Assembly: GCF_003862475.1 (NCBI RefSeq)
Contig: NZ_RRCO01000001.1
Coordinates: 865,304 to 929,303, forward strand
Reading direction: 5' to 3'
Length of the DNA stretch: 64,000 bases
From: Lachnoanaerobaculum gingivalis
GTDB lineage: Bacteria; Bacillota; Clostridia; Lachnospirales; Lachnospiraceae
In this document: one piece after another, positions 27,788 to 36,742 of the stretch
Numbering within the stretch: the stretch's first letter is position 1
How the letters are laid out: every line of letters begins with the position of its first letter
Made by a program: the position numbers and the translations under genes
Notes under the pieces: generated by a model
Database searches by the model: none
Seen by the model: the letters and a program-made list of their open reading frames with translations, nothing else
Told to the model about the DNA's origin: nothing

Positions 27788-28636
27788 TTATGCCTTTCCG
27801 GCACTTTTACAAATCTCCATAATATTTAGAATTTCTTTTTTAAAATAGGCAATGGTAGCACCACAGATTTCATGATACACCGGCTGACCGTTTCTTTTTT
27901 TTGCAAGTTCTTCCAAACTCCTCCACAATCCTAAAGTAATATTAGTATAAAAGTGTATATTACTGATTCCTGCCTCAATACTTTTTTTATACTGTTCTTT
28001 TGTAAGACCTGATCCTCCATGCATAGTCAGGGGAACTTCCGTCATCCCCGCTATTTTTTCCACCAATGCATAGTTTAGTTTTGCTTCTCCCCTATACCTT
28101 CCATGAACATTACCAAAGGAAATAGCAAGGGAATCCACCTCACTTTGTTGAATAAACTCAAGCACAATTTCAGGATCTGTTTCCCGACTTTCTTCGCTCT
28201 CAATATCACAAAGAGCGGAACCTCCCACATAACCCAGCTCAGCCTCCACATCGCAACCAAAAGCATGTGCCATTTTTACAATTTCCTTGGTTTTTTGTAT
28301 ATTTTCCTCCACAGGCAAATGGGATCCGTCAAACATCACGGACTGTATTCCCAAAGAAATGGCTCTTGCCAATATTTCATACCCTTTTCCATGCTCCAGC
28401 TGAATGGACACGGGCACAGTGGCTCTATCTGCAGCTTCCCGTAACATAGGCACTGCATACTCAAGTGGAATCATGGCAAATACCTCCGGAGCAAATCCCA
28501 AAGCCAAGGGTGATCCACACTCTTTAGCAGCCTCTATGGCAGCCAGTGTCATTTCAAAATTTGCCCCAAGAAAATGTGGCACCGCATATCCTTTTTTCCT
28601 AGCCTCCTTTTGCATTGCTGCAAGTGGCACTATCAT
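27788..28636 (-). CDS. Class II (zinc) ketose-bisphosphate aldolase family
   Basis: 282-residue metal aldolase of the fructose/tagatose-bisphosphate family, cleaving a phosphorylated ketose to DHAP and an aldehyde. Expected zinc ligands and phosphate-binding motifs are in SIQLEHGKGYE, the mid-protein MFDGSHLPVEEN, TMHGGSGLT and SNIHFYTNITL. The start MIVPLAAMQKEARKKGYAVP is typical of KbaY/GatY-like proteins. Its ATG overlaps the kinase stop as ATGA, so kinase and aldolase are coupled and probably consecutive steps. The precise sugar is unknown. Confidence 0.92.
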   Translation of the reverse strand: MIVPLAAMQKEARKKGYAVPHFLGANFEMTLAAIEAAKECGSPLALGFAPEVFAMIPLEYAVPMLREAADRATVPVSIQLEHGKGYEILARAISLGIQSVMFDGSHLPVEENIQKTKEIVKMAHAFGCDVEAELGYVGGSALCDIESEESRETDPEIVLEFIQQSEVDSLAISFGNVHGRYRGEAKLNYALVEKIAGMTEVPLTMHGGSGLTKEQYKKSIEAGISNIHFYTNITLGLWRSLEELAKKRNGQPVYHEICGATIAYFKKEILNIMEICKSAGKA

Positions 28637-30177
28637 AGTTTTCCTCCTTTCACAATCCTTGCTAAAATAGAAAAATCATCCTTAACATCACCGTAGAGCT
28701 TTTCAAACAACCTGTAATACTCCATATAAATTTGGTGATTCTTTTCATTCGGTTCAATGGGATCAATGTAGTTTGCCTTATCTTTAGCAATCTGATAATC
28801 CGGAAATACACCTGCTGCCACTCCCGCAAGAATTGCATCACCGTAAGGAGCTCCCACCCGGTTTTCCACCATGGCGGTTGGAACTGCAAACACATCAGTG
28901 ATTATTTTTCTCCATAGTCTGCTGGATGCTCCTCCCTCATTAAAAATAATGCAATTTCCCATAGTTTTTCCCGATTCCTTCATTAAAAGAAAAGATGAGT
29001 ACAAAGCATATGCCACACCCTCCATCATAGCCCTTATCATATGCCCCTTGGTATGGTGAAAAGACATACCGAATACTACCCCTCTGGCCTCGCTGTTCCA
29101 TAGCGGGGTTCGTTCTCCCATAAGATATGGAAGTATGAGTAGCCCCTCGCTACCCGGTGAAATTCTTTCTCCTTCCATATCCATCATTGTGTAAGCACTC
29201 ATTCCTGTGAGCTTTTCCAATGATTTTTCTGCATCCCCGAAGAAATCTCTCAAATAGCGAATGGCTCCTCCACCTGTGGTAGTGGTTGGAATGGTAATAT
29301 ATGTATTATTGGAATTTGCTGTAAAGGCACAGGCCAGCATTGTGTCCAGAAAGTTGCTGTCCTTGTGAATAACTCCAAAATTACCGCAAGTTCCCAAATT
29401 CATATTTATATCTCCCTCTCTGAAAAGTCCCGCTCCAATACAGCCCGCATTAAAATCGCATTGTCCGGCACTAACCAAAGTTCCCGGTGATAAACCCGTG
29501 TCCTTGGCTGCTGTTTTATTCACCTCTCCCACAATATCCTCACAGCCATAGATTTCCGGCATCCAATCCGGATTAATACCCAGATTTAACAGAAGTGTCC
29601 TATCAAAACTGTTTTTTCTAATATTATATCCCCCTAAAAATACTCCACAGGAATGATTTGTTGTATGACTTCCACACAACTTATAACGGATGTATCCGTC
29701 AATAGTATTTACTTTTTTAATTCGGGCGAAATCCTCAGGACGGTTTTTCTTTTCCCACAGAAGGTTTACAATAGAAGGATGATCCTCCAGTCGATTACCC
29801 GAAAGGGCAAATATCTGCTCTTTTCCGGGATTTTCCATCAATTCCTTTGCTTCCATCCACGCCCTTTTATCCATAAGATTATAAGCTTTTTGAATAGGTG
29901 CTCCCTTTTCATCAAGCATCACCAAACAGGGTAGGGCGGAGGAGACAGCAATTGCCACAATCTCCTTTGGAACTACTTTTGCCTTTTGAATACATTCTTT
30001 TAAAAGTTCACAAGCCGCTTCCCAATAAACTAAGGGGTCATGCTCTGACCAACCGGGATGCTCCACTATTATTGGATACTCACGATAGGCATAGGAGAGA
30101 ACCCTTGCCTCCTCATCAATGATACAAGCCTTGGCACCTCCGGTGCCATAATCAAGTCCCGCCAGATATTTTGCCAT
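28633..30177 (-). CDS. FGGY-family carbohydrate kinase (xylulokinase-like)
   Basis: 514-residue sugar kinase. The N-terminal phosphate motif is GLDYGTGGAKACIIDEE, the acceptor domain has VAIAVSSALPCLVMLDEKG, and the C-terminal ATP region includes GTCGNFGV and NEGGASSRLWRKIITDVF, matching the GGGA(x)S FGGY adenosine motif. Family members phosphorylate pentuloses, hexuloses or polyols. It is ten bases downstream of the glycoside hydrolase gene and overlaps the aldolase gene, fitting an isomerase-kinase-aldolase route. Confidence 0.92.
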   Translation of the reverse strand: MAKYLAGLDYGTGGAKACIIDEEARVLSYAYREYPIIVEHPGWSEHDPLVYWEAACELLKECIQKAKVVPKEIVAIAVSSALPCLVMLDEKGAPIQKAYNLMDKRAWMEAKELMENPGKEQIFALSGNRLEDHPSIVNLLWEKKNRPEDFARIKKVNTIDGYIRYKLCGSHTTNHSCGVFLGGYNIRKNSFDRTLLLNLGINPDWMPEIYGCEDIVGEVNKTAAKDTGLSPGTLVSAGQCDFNAGCIGAGLFREGDINMNLGTCGNFGVIHKDSNFLDTMLACAFTANSNNTYITIPTTTTGGGAIRYLRDFFGDAEKSLEKLTGMSAYTMMDMEGERISPGSEGLLILPYLMGERTPLWNSEARGVVFGMSFHHTKGHMIRAMMEGVAYALYSSFLLMKESGKTMGNCIIFNEGGASSRLWRKIITDVFAVPTAMVENRVGAPYGDAILAGVAAGVFPDYQIAKDKANYIDPIEPNEKNHQIYMEYYRLFEKLYGDVKDDFSILARIVKGGKL

Positions 30178-30186
30178 ACTTCCTCC

Positions 30187-31749
30187 TTATATTGCCGTAA
30201 GTTTCACCGCCTTCCACTTGGCAGGAACAAACGCTGTTTGTTTATGAATTTCATACTCCTGTATTTTTTTACAATTCCAGACATCAAACACTTCCACACG
30301 ATAATTATAAAAGCCGGTTTTGGCATTCCCCGGATAGATTCTTTTACGGGGCATATCTGTACCGAAAAACAAAAGGTACTCCATATCTTCTTTTGAAATC
30401 GAAAAGTAATTTATACCGTCGGTGTTTCTCCAATCCGGCTTCATCTCCTGAAAAGAGCATCCCAAAGCAATCTCTTTTAAAAATCGAATTCTCTTTGCAC
30501 TTTCCCCTGTAATCTCCCCCCCATAGGTCCAGAAAATATCACGATTATTCTTTATTTTAATAGCCTCTCCATGAGTAGCATATCCCCCCGCCATAAAAGA
30601 CAGCCAGTGTGAAAAAACCACTTCCTCCGGGGTACTGTTACCCCACTCATACTTCACATTCCCCTCATATTGGTATTCATCATTCACCACAGGCTTTTGA
30701 TAACGCCTTTTCAAATCAATCAAAAGTTGGTAGGTATTCGGATGCTGATAAGATACATGTGTCATCCAGCTACGATTTGGATAAATCTCTCCCGAAGGAT
30801 AATTGTGAATTGAGCGCGGGTGCTGATAAGGATCATTAGCCTTAATGTATTCCCCTATTACATCCCAATTTCTTCGATTTACTCTGGTGCGTACCATACT
30901 TCCCCCGTCACTGTCTGCTTCCACAGATACATCATACTCATTTGCCAAGGACCACCACACATTCCTAAAGGCACTAAAGCGACGAACCACATACTGCAAA
31001 TAGAAAAGAGCCTGTTCTTCGTCCATTCGGTCAATACCAAAATGTCCGAAATCATAAAAATGAAACAAAATCACATCCGCTTCTATTCCACGTTTTTTAA
31101 GATCCGAAAGGCAGCGTTCATAGTTTTGAAAATAGGCGGGAATAAAGCGCTCAAAATCAAAATTCCCCGGTTTTCCTTCAAAAGGGTAACATTCAGGCTC
31201 ATAAGAAATGTCCACATCTCCATCCTCTCCCTGATAATATTTCGGAGTTAACAACATTCGGATTTTATTGAATTTATACTTCTCAAAAGATTCCAAGGTT
31301 TTTGTCCTTATTTCATAAGGTCTGTAGGTCCAACCGTAAGCTGTGGTTCCAAGTACAAAAAATGGTGTACCGTCAGCATATGAAAAATGTAGGATTTTAT
31401 TAGGATATACCGGTCCATGATTATTTTCACCTGCCGGCAAAGAGATGAAGCTTCCGCTATGTTCATTCATATTCGGATCATTGGAAAAAATGTAAAATGC
31501 ATATTCGCCTGTTTCCTGTGGCATAAATCGAATCTTCCATCTTCCTTCCCCATCATAAAATCCCCACACCCTTTCACATGTTTCCTTACTTTTAAACTCT
31601 CCCCAAAGAGATACCTGACGGAAAGGATTTTCGTATTTAATGTGAGAATACAATGTGATTTCAAAAATATCCCATTTTTCTACACTTTTCGGATACTCTA
31701 TAACCTGTGTTTTTTCTGATATTTCTTTCGCTTTCCACATTTTATTCAT
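30187..31749 (-). CDS. Apiosidase-like glycoside hydrolase (DUF5060/DUF4038-type)
   Basis: 520-residue protein without signal peptide, so it acts on an imported glycoside in the cytoplasm. Residues 1-80 form a beta domain (EITLYSHIKYENPFRQVSLWGEF; DUF5060-like), followed by a TIM barrel starting HFSYADGTPFFVLGTTAYGWTYR. The probable acid/base glutamate is in WWSLANEYD and the nucleophile in VVNDEYQYEG, as in GH5-like enzymes. Related proteins hydrolyse apiose- or rhamnose-type linkages; the linkage here is not determinable. The start MNKMWKAKE uses GGAGG and overlaps the isomerase stop by eight bases. Confidence 0.82.
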   Translation of the reverse strand: MNKMWKAKEISEKTQVIEYPKSVEKWDIFEITLYSHIKYENPFRQVSLWGEFKSKETCERVWGFYDGEGRWKIRFMPQETGEYAFYIFSNDPNMNEHSGSFISLPAGENNHGPVYPNKILHFSYADGTPFFVLGTTAYGWTYRPYEIRTKTLESFEKYKFNKIRMLLTPKYYQGEDGDVDISYEPECYPFEGKPGNFDFERFIPAYFQNYERCLSDLKKRGIEADVILFHFYDFGHFGIDRMDEEQALFYLQYVVRRFSAFRNVWWSLANEYDVSVEADSDGGSMVRTRVNRRNWDVIGEYIKANDPYQHPRSIHNYPSGEIYPNRSWMTHVSYQHPNTYQLLIDLKRRYQKPVVNDEYQYEGNVKYEWGNSTPEEVVFSHWLSFMAGGYATHGEAIKIKNNRDIFWTYGGEITGESAKRIRFLKEIALGCSFQEMKPDWRNTDGINYFSISKEDMEYLLFFGTDMPRKRIYPGNAKTGFYNYRVEVFDVWNCKKIQEYEIHKQTAFVPAKWKAVKLTAI

Positions 31750-33163
31750 GGTGATACACCTCCCATCCCATATATTTTTCAAGAGCCTCTTTTAAAATTC
31801 CTGCTGTGTGGGAGCGATTCATAGCCACATGATGTTCAAATCCATTTTGACAAATATACTTCATAAGCTTTTGCATACCCTTTATTTCCACTACTCCCGG
31901 ACCTCCCGGAGTGGAAATATCTTCATGTACAAATTCTCCCTCTCCTACATAGGCTTTAATTCTTCCCTCAAAATCATCTGTACTGATTTTTGCAAAGGTA
32001 AATGGCCCCGGAACAATAACCCCCTTACATGCTCCAAAGCAATTTTCCTCACCCAAAGCCAATGAAAGTATGTCCAAGTTACCGATTTCAGGTTCCATAC
32101 CCAAAAAACTTTTTGGATAGTTGGCACAGTGAATCATCATACACCGATCTCTATTGTCTGCAAATCCGTTGTTCCAGTCCAGATATCCTGAAGGCTTCCC
32201 TGAAGCCAGATTGAGAGCCGCCATACTAACCGCCCCCATAACATCCATTTCACAGGCACTCGGCATTCCCATCTCTCCCATCATGCTCATGGCAAGGCAG
32301 GATGCAATCCCATAATTTTTTTCCAAAGAGTCCCAGCACTGAATGGCACTGGCCTGACAATCATTCTCTTCCAGCCAATCCTTCACTGCCAAAAAAAAGC
32401 CCGCCTGTTTTCGTAACTTTTCCTCACTGACTTCAAAAGCCATATTTCCATAGAGGCGGATACTCTCCATTACATCCCTAACTCGGGAATCCTTCATTTT
32501 TTCCCCGGCTAAAGCCAAAATAACCGATAAATCTGTGGTTTCCACAGTAATACCCGCTTCCTGCAAAAGCTTTTCCGAATATCTAACTGTACGAAAGGCT
32601 GACGGTCTGGCTCCGATAGCTCCAACCCTCAGATTTTTTAACCCCCGCACCACTTTACAGACTCCGGCAAAATTCTCCACATCCAGCGTAAATTCCCGAC
32701 TGTCAATGCTGCATGTATGGTAAGTTGTATCTGTAAATGGAATTCGGTTCTGGTAAAGATTATTGCATACGGATAATTTGCCACAAAAAGAGTCCCTGCG
32801 ATGTGAAAGATCCAACTTATCTTTCTCATCGTCACAGGCCTGTACCAGTACAGGTACCCTAAGCCCTGAGCGAACTATGGCCTCCGTCACCGCCGCCTCA
32901 TCCCCGAAATTAGGTAAAACAATTATAATACCGTCAATTTCCTCCCGATGTTTTGCAAAAAGTTCTGCACATTTTTTTGCATCTTGGTAGGTTTCAACCA
33001 CACCCAAGGGAGTTTCTGTCGGAGATAAAATAATGCATCCAAAGCCCTTTTCCCTCATTTTTTCCAAAATGGCATCTCTTCCATTTTTTGCGAGTTCCTT
33101 AGGAAAAAAATTCCTGCTACTTACAATAATACCAAATTGAATCCTTGATCTTTCCTTTTCCAT
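31742..33163 (-). CDS. L-fucose/L-arabinose isomerase-like protein
   Basis: 473-residue protein of the FucI/AraA fold family (ketol isomerases needing Mn2+). It shows the N-terminal Rossmann-type region (GIIVSSRNFFPKELAKNGRD), the inner hinge VGAIGARPSAFRTVRYSEKLL, and the C-terminal metal region with CEMDVMGAVSMAALNLASGKPSGYLDWNNG, where E and D are expected metal ligands. The C terminus NRSHTAGILKEALEKYMGWEVYHH carries a further His. Shorter than FucI (about 590), closer to uncharacterised homologues. The start has AGGAGG. First gene of the catabolic operon; converting an aldose to the ketose for the FGGY kinase is the likely role. Confidence 0.82.
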   Translation of the reverse strand: MEKERSRIQFGIIVSSRNFFPKELAKNGRDAILEKMREKGFGCIILSPTETPLGVVETYQDAKKCAELFAKHREEIDGIIIVLPNFGDEAAVTEAIVRSGLRVPVLVQACDDEKDKLDLSHRRDSFCGKLSVCNNLYQNRIPFTDTTYHTCSIDSREFTLDVENFAGVCKVVRGLKNLRVGAIGARPSAFRTVRYSEKLLQEAGITVETTDLSVILALAGEKMKDSRVRDVMESIRLYGNMAFEVSEEKLRKQAGFFLAVKDWLEENDCQASAIQCWDSLEKNYGIASCLAMSMMGEMGMPSACEMDVMGAVSMAALNLASGKPSGYLDWNNGFADNRDRCMMIHCANYPKSFLGMEPEIGNLDILSLALGEENCFGACKGVIVPGPFTFAKISTDDFEGRIKAYVGEGEFVHEDISTPGGPGVVEIKGMQKLMKYICQNGFEHHVAMNRSHTAGILKEALEKYMGWEVYHHE

Positions 33164-33399
33164 ATTTCCTCCTATAAATGAGCACGTCCAAAATGAAAAA
33201 CTAGGCAAATTTATCTCAATACTTATGCCTTATTTCTATATTATTTACTTTAATTTTTTTCTATCTTATTTACAATAGAATATTCTTTAGATTATTTGTA
33301 CTTTTTTATGCTGTTAATCTCATTTTAATTTAACATCTTTCAAGTTAATATTTTGATAGCGTATAGATTCGTATTACTATTTGCATAATTTTATAAATA
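33164..33399. other. A+T-rich promoter region of the sugar operon
   Basis: About 240 bases without a gene upstream of the isomerase gene. Composition is very A+T-rich, with several -10-like boxes but no convincing -35 partner or obvious dyad. The YesN-type regulator encoded just upstream is expected to bind here. Confidence 0.4.
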
Positions 33400-33435
33400 G
33401 GCGCCAATATTCATATTTTTAAGAATATTGACGCC
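33400..33435 (-). terminator. Hairpin after the yesN-like gene
   Basis: GGCGCCAATATTC pairs with GAATATTGACGCC (12 of 13 pairs) around a ten-base A/T loop. On the minus strand the downstream bases are TATTTATAAAATT, only a weak U-run, so termination is probable but not certain. It separates the regulators from the catabolic operon. Confidence 0.65.
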
Positions 33436-33451
33436 CTAAACTTAATTACTC

Positions 33452-34246
33452 TTATCTTTCCTTTTTCTCCCCCTCTTTATATTCAAGTGGAGATTTACCA
33501 AAATATTTTTTAAATACCCGATTAAAATAGCTCACATCTTTGAAACCAAGCATATGAGAAACTTCTACTGCCCTTAATCCCCCTTCACATAGAAGTCTTC
33601 CCGCTTTCTCCATCCTAAGACCATTGGTATATACCACAAAACTTTGCCCCATCTCCTTTTTAAATAATGCTGAAAAATAAGTAGGATGCATGAAAACCAC
33701 CCCCGCTACCTCCTCCAAAGTGATATCCCTATAGTAATTCTCTCGGATGTATTCAATTGCCCTTTGAATGGGTTCCTTCTGTTTCCCTGTATCCCTTGGA
33801 GTCTCCAAATAACTTTGAAGCTTTTTTAACTCTGCATTTATTCTCTTTTGATGCAGAAGTTCTTTTTGTTTAGTCTCCAAAATCCTCTGTACCTTTTTAA
33901 GAGCTTCCTCCAACAAATCCTCCTCCAAAGGTTTTAATAAATACGCAGCAACTCCTCTGTGCAATGCCTCCTGTGCATATGAAAAATAGCTATAGCCACT
34001 GATAATAATATACTGCATATCAGGCAAACTTTGCTTAATCCTCCCTATCATCTCCAGCCCTTCCATCCCGGGCATACGTATGTCTACAAAAAGGATCTCC
34101 GGCTTTAGTTTTTCACAAAGAGCAATGCCGCTCATGGCATCATTAGCCTCCCCCACAATTTCTACCTTGTGCTTACTTTTTTCCACCAAATATCGAATCA
34201 AATAACGTATATCTTCCTCATCATCCACAATAACAGCTTTAAACAT
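33452..34246 (-). CDS. YesN/AraC-family response regulator
   Basis: 264-residue regulator. The receiver domain has DDEED at 8-12, phosphoacceptor Asp55 in ILFVDIRMPG and Lys in AYLLKPLEED. The C-terminal AraC domain holds two helix-turn-helix units (DITLEEVAGVVFMHPTYFSA and the RaEVSHMLGFKDVSYFNRVF region). The start MFKAVIVDD is chosen for its AGGAGG site and overlaps the kinase stop by eight bases. Such pairs usually switch on the adjacent sugar operon when an extracellular oligosaccharide is sensed. Confidence 0.93.
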   Translation of the reverse strand: MFKAVIVDDEEDIRYLIRYLVEKSKHKVEIVGEANDAMSGIALCEKLKPEILFVDIRMPGMEGLEMIGRIKQSLPDMQYIIISGYSYFSYAQEALHRGVAAYLLKPLEEDLLEEALKKVQRILETKQKELLHQKRINAELKKLQSYLETPRDTGKQKEPIQRAIEYIRENYYRDITLEEVAGVVFMHPTYFSALFKKEMGQSFVVYTNGLRMEKAGRLLCEGGLRAVEVSHMLGFKDVSYFNRVFKKYFGKSPLEYKEGEKKER

Positions 34247-36065
34247 CTTCCCTCCTTTCTGCAAATATACTGCCGCTATGCATTTCCTTCCGCCTGTTTT
34301 CTTCACTGTACATTACAAATGGAATATCAAAGGAAACCCTGGTTCCCTGTTCGTATACACTTTCTATTTGCAATCCTCTTTCTCTGCCATAGTAAAGCTT
34401 CAGCCTTGAATCCACATTTTTCAGTCCTATGCTATCTCCCAAATGCTCACCCTGACACTTATGCAACTGTTTTTGTAAACTGTGTAACACCTCCGGTTTC
34501 ATTCCCATGCCATTATCTTCAACAGCAATTTCTACACCTTCAGGCGATTTGTGACAAAATATGGAAATTTTACCGCCTTCTCTTTTTTGATCAATACCAT
34601 GATAAATAGCATTTTCCACCAGAGGTTGCACTAAAATCTTAATGATGCAGTTATCCAACAGTTCTTCATCCACATAAAAAGATACCTGCAATCGGTTTTT
34701 ATAACGTATTTTTTGAATATTAATATAGCTTTTCACATGTGCAAGCTCCTCTCTTAAAGTAACCACCTCATCTCGGCTGTTGATACAATAACGAAAAATC
34801 AAAGCCATAGACTTGGCTATATCGGCAATACTTTCCACACCGTTTCGAAGAGCCAAACTGCGAATAGTTTCCAGCGTATTATAAAGAAAGTGAGGATTAA
34901 TCTGGGCCTGTAGTTCCCTTAGCCTTGCATTAGCACTTTCATGTTCCTTAATCCTTAAGTCTTCCATTAAGTGCCTGATACGCCGGGACATCTTGTTAAA
35001 CCCTTTGGATAAAGCCAAAATATCCCTATTCCCCTCCTCTTTTGCTCGAACATGGAAATCTCCTTTCGAAAACTCCTCCATATGGGTCAAGAGCCTTTGC
35101 ATGGGGCGGGTTATTCTTCTGGCCAACAAATAGGAAAGTGCAGCTGAAAAAATCAATGTTAAAAGGGTAATCCCCACAAAGGTTCCCCCTGCTATTAAAA
35201 ACCGACTCCTAAAATTTTCCTTAGAAACCACAGCCTCAAGCTTCCAATCATAACTTTCCACTCCATATCGGTACAAAGAAAATTCTTTCAAAAATCCGCC
35301 TTGCTCTACACCTGTTTCACTATCCAGACATTTTACAACTTTTTTTATATCCTCCTGCGTATAGTTTCCTTCTCCACAGACACTTTCCAAAACTTCTCCT
35401 TCACTGTTTCGCAAAAGTATCAAATGATCATCATCAAATGTATGACTTCCAAGAGTCTCCTCCAATAAACGAACATCCAAATCCACCATGATTACACCAA
35501 TTATGGTCTTAGCGTCATTGGGACTTATAATCTTTTTGACCAAGGAAATAACCTCAGGACCCTCACCAAAAAACACTTGATAGTCTGCCTTATGTCGCTG
35601 TACCGTAACCGTATTTTCCCCGGATAAAAACACCTCCTGATACCATGGCTTTTGTATTAGAGTCTCCTTGGAAAAAAAACTGCCAGATGTATAGTATCCT
35701 CCCTCATACACCATGAAAATATTGCTGATAATTGGACTTGTTCTACGTATATTCCTTAATACATTTTCAATATTCTGGGAATACAGTGCATTCTTTTGCC
35801 CTCTGGTACCTGTACCCTTTTGAAATAATTCCTGTTCTATTACCATTCCTGTAAGAATACGTTGAGTCGTTTGAATATTCTCACCATAGCTGTCCAGGGT
35901 TTTTCCGATTTGCTTTAGATTTTGCTCTTGGTAAAAATCAATTTGTTGGCTAATATATTGACCCAAGGTATTAAAGCAATACACCCCAAGGACTAGGCTG
36001 GAAAAGGTGATAACCAAAAGAAAAGAACATGTAATCTCAAATAATGTAGTTTTATTTTTATGCAT
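34239..36065 (-). CDS. YesM-type sensor histidine kinase
   Basis: 608-residue kinase with a membrane helix near 8-30, an extracellular dCache-like region (about 35-285), a second helix near 290-315, a HAMP domain (RRITRPMQRLLTHMEEFSKGDF), and the His_kinase domain with His392 in QINPHFLYNTLET. The ATPase part has VQPLVENAIYHG and DNGMGM. It senses an external signal, probably the sugar handled by the downstream operon, and phosphorylates the YesN-type partner. AGGAGG site at good spacing. Confidence 0.93.
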   Translation of the reverse strand: MHKNKTTLFEITCSFLLVITFSSLVLGVYCFNTLGQYISQQIDFYQEQNLKQIGKTLDSYGENIQTTQRILTGMVIEQELFQKGTGTRGQKNALYSQNIENVLRNIRRTSPIISNIFMVYEGGYYTSGSFFSKETLIQKPWYQEVFLSGENTVTVQRHKADYQVFFGEGPEVISLVKKIISPNDAKTIIGVIMVDLDVRLLEETLGSHTFDDDHLILLRNSEGEVLESVCGEGNYTQEDIKKVVKCLDSETGVEQGGFLKEFSLYRYGVESYDWKLEAVVSKENFRSRFLIAGGTFVGITLLTLIFSAALSYLLARRITRPMQRLLTHMEEFSKGDFHVRAKEEGNRDILALSKGFNKMSRRIRHLMEDLRIKEHESANARLRELQAQINPHFLYNTLETIRSLALRNGVESIADIAKSMALIFRYCINSRDEVVTLREELAHVKSYINIQKIRYKNRLQVSFYVDEELLDNCIIKILVQPLVENAIYHGIDQKREGGKISIFCHKSPEGVEIAVEDNGMGMKPEVLHSLQKQLHKCQGEHLGDSIGLKNVDSRLKLYYGRERGLQIESVYEQGTRVSFDIPFVMYSEENRRKEMHSGSIFAERREDV

Positions 36066-36472
36066 TTTTATCTACTACCCTCCTTAGTCAATATTTTATA
36101 ATTTAAAAATATCATATTTCTTATAAAATTTATACTAAAATTAGAGTTATTCATGTCAAAATATTTAAATAATATAAGAACACATATCCATCGTGGCATC
36201 CTTCCTACTCTTTGTCAGCACTTTATCCAGAGATATCGTGGTAACGAAAATTCCTGTTCCAATACTTACTGCTATAATAGTTGCTCATGCATTTTTATAA
36301 TTACTTAAAAGTTCAGGAACCGTTAATACTTATTTTAAGTAAGCCTAGAATTAATTTTGACTTTATAAATCAATTTATAATATTAAAAATAACAGGAAAA
36401 TTTGCTGATAAATGCATACTGTTATAGAAGTATAAAACCGGTATATTTGAAAATATTAAAGATGTGATTAAT

Positions 36473-36628
36473 ATGGGAAATATTGAGAAAACTTTCAAAG
36501 TTCATGTTGAATTTATGATATTTACCTCGATCGCATGCTTATCTTCAAATACTAACAATAATTCAACTTCCACTTCATCAGAACGCGAAGCTGAAACAGT
36601 ATCTACAATTCGATACCTAATTCTGTAA
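36473..36628 (+). pseudogene. Remnant of a binding-protein lipoprotein N terminus
   Basis: A 51-codon frame reading like the first part of a sugar-binding lipoprotein: a short hydrophobic run FMIFTSIACLSS with a lipobox-like IAC, a Ser/Thr/Asn-rich linker, and TVSTIRY where intact proteins have TIRF, then stop. The same order (lipobox, polar linker, TIRF) is seen in the intact binding protein starting at 24376. No ribosome site is evident. Probably a truncated relic of an ABC importer. Confidence 0.45.
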
Positions 36629-36663
36629 GGAGTGTGGGTAGCATAACATATTATTAAAATAAT

Positions 36664-36690
36664 GTGGCTGTAACAAAATTTGCTACAACC
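36664..36690 (-). terminator. Weak hairpin terminator after FGGY kinase
   Basis: On the minus strand GGTTGTA pairs with TACAGCC, including G-U pairs, around an A/T-rich loop, followed by ACATTATTTTAAT. It is in the right place to end the araD-kinase operon. Confidence 0.45.
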
Positions 36691-36742
36691 ATCAGTTCAT
36701 CTAAGTATTTACTTTTTCCACTATTTGAGCTTTGCATTTTTA

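Larger units (their letters stand above)
36066..36742. other. Gene-poor stretch with decayed coding traces
   Basis: About 680 bases of A+T-rich sequence. Apart from the lipoprotein-like fragment listed separately and a terminator-like hairpin at 36664-36690, I see only short interrupted reading frames, for example a hydrophobic stretch on the plus strand at about 36190-36300 that ends in TAA. No RNA gene or repeat array is visible. It separates two sugar-utilisation groups. Confidence 0.5.
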
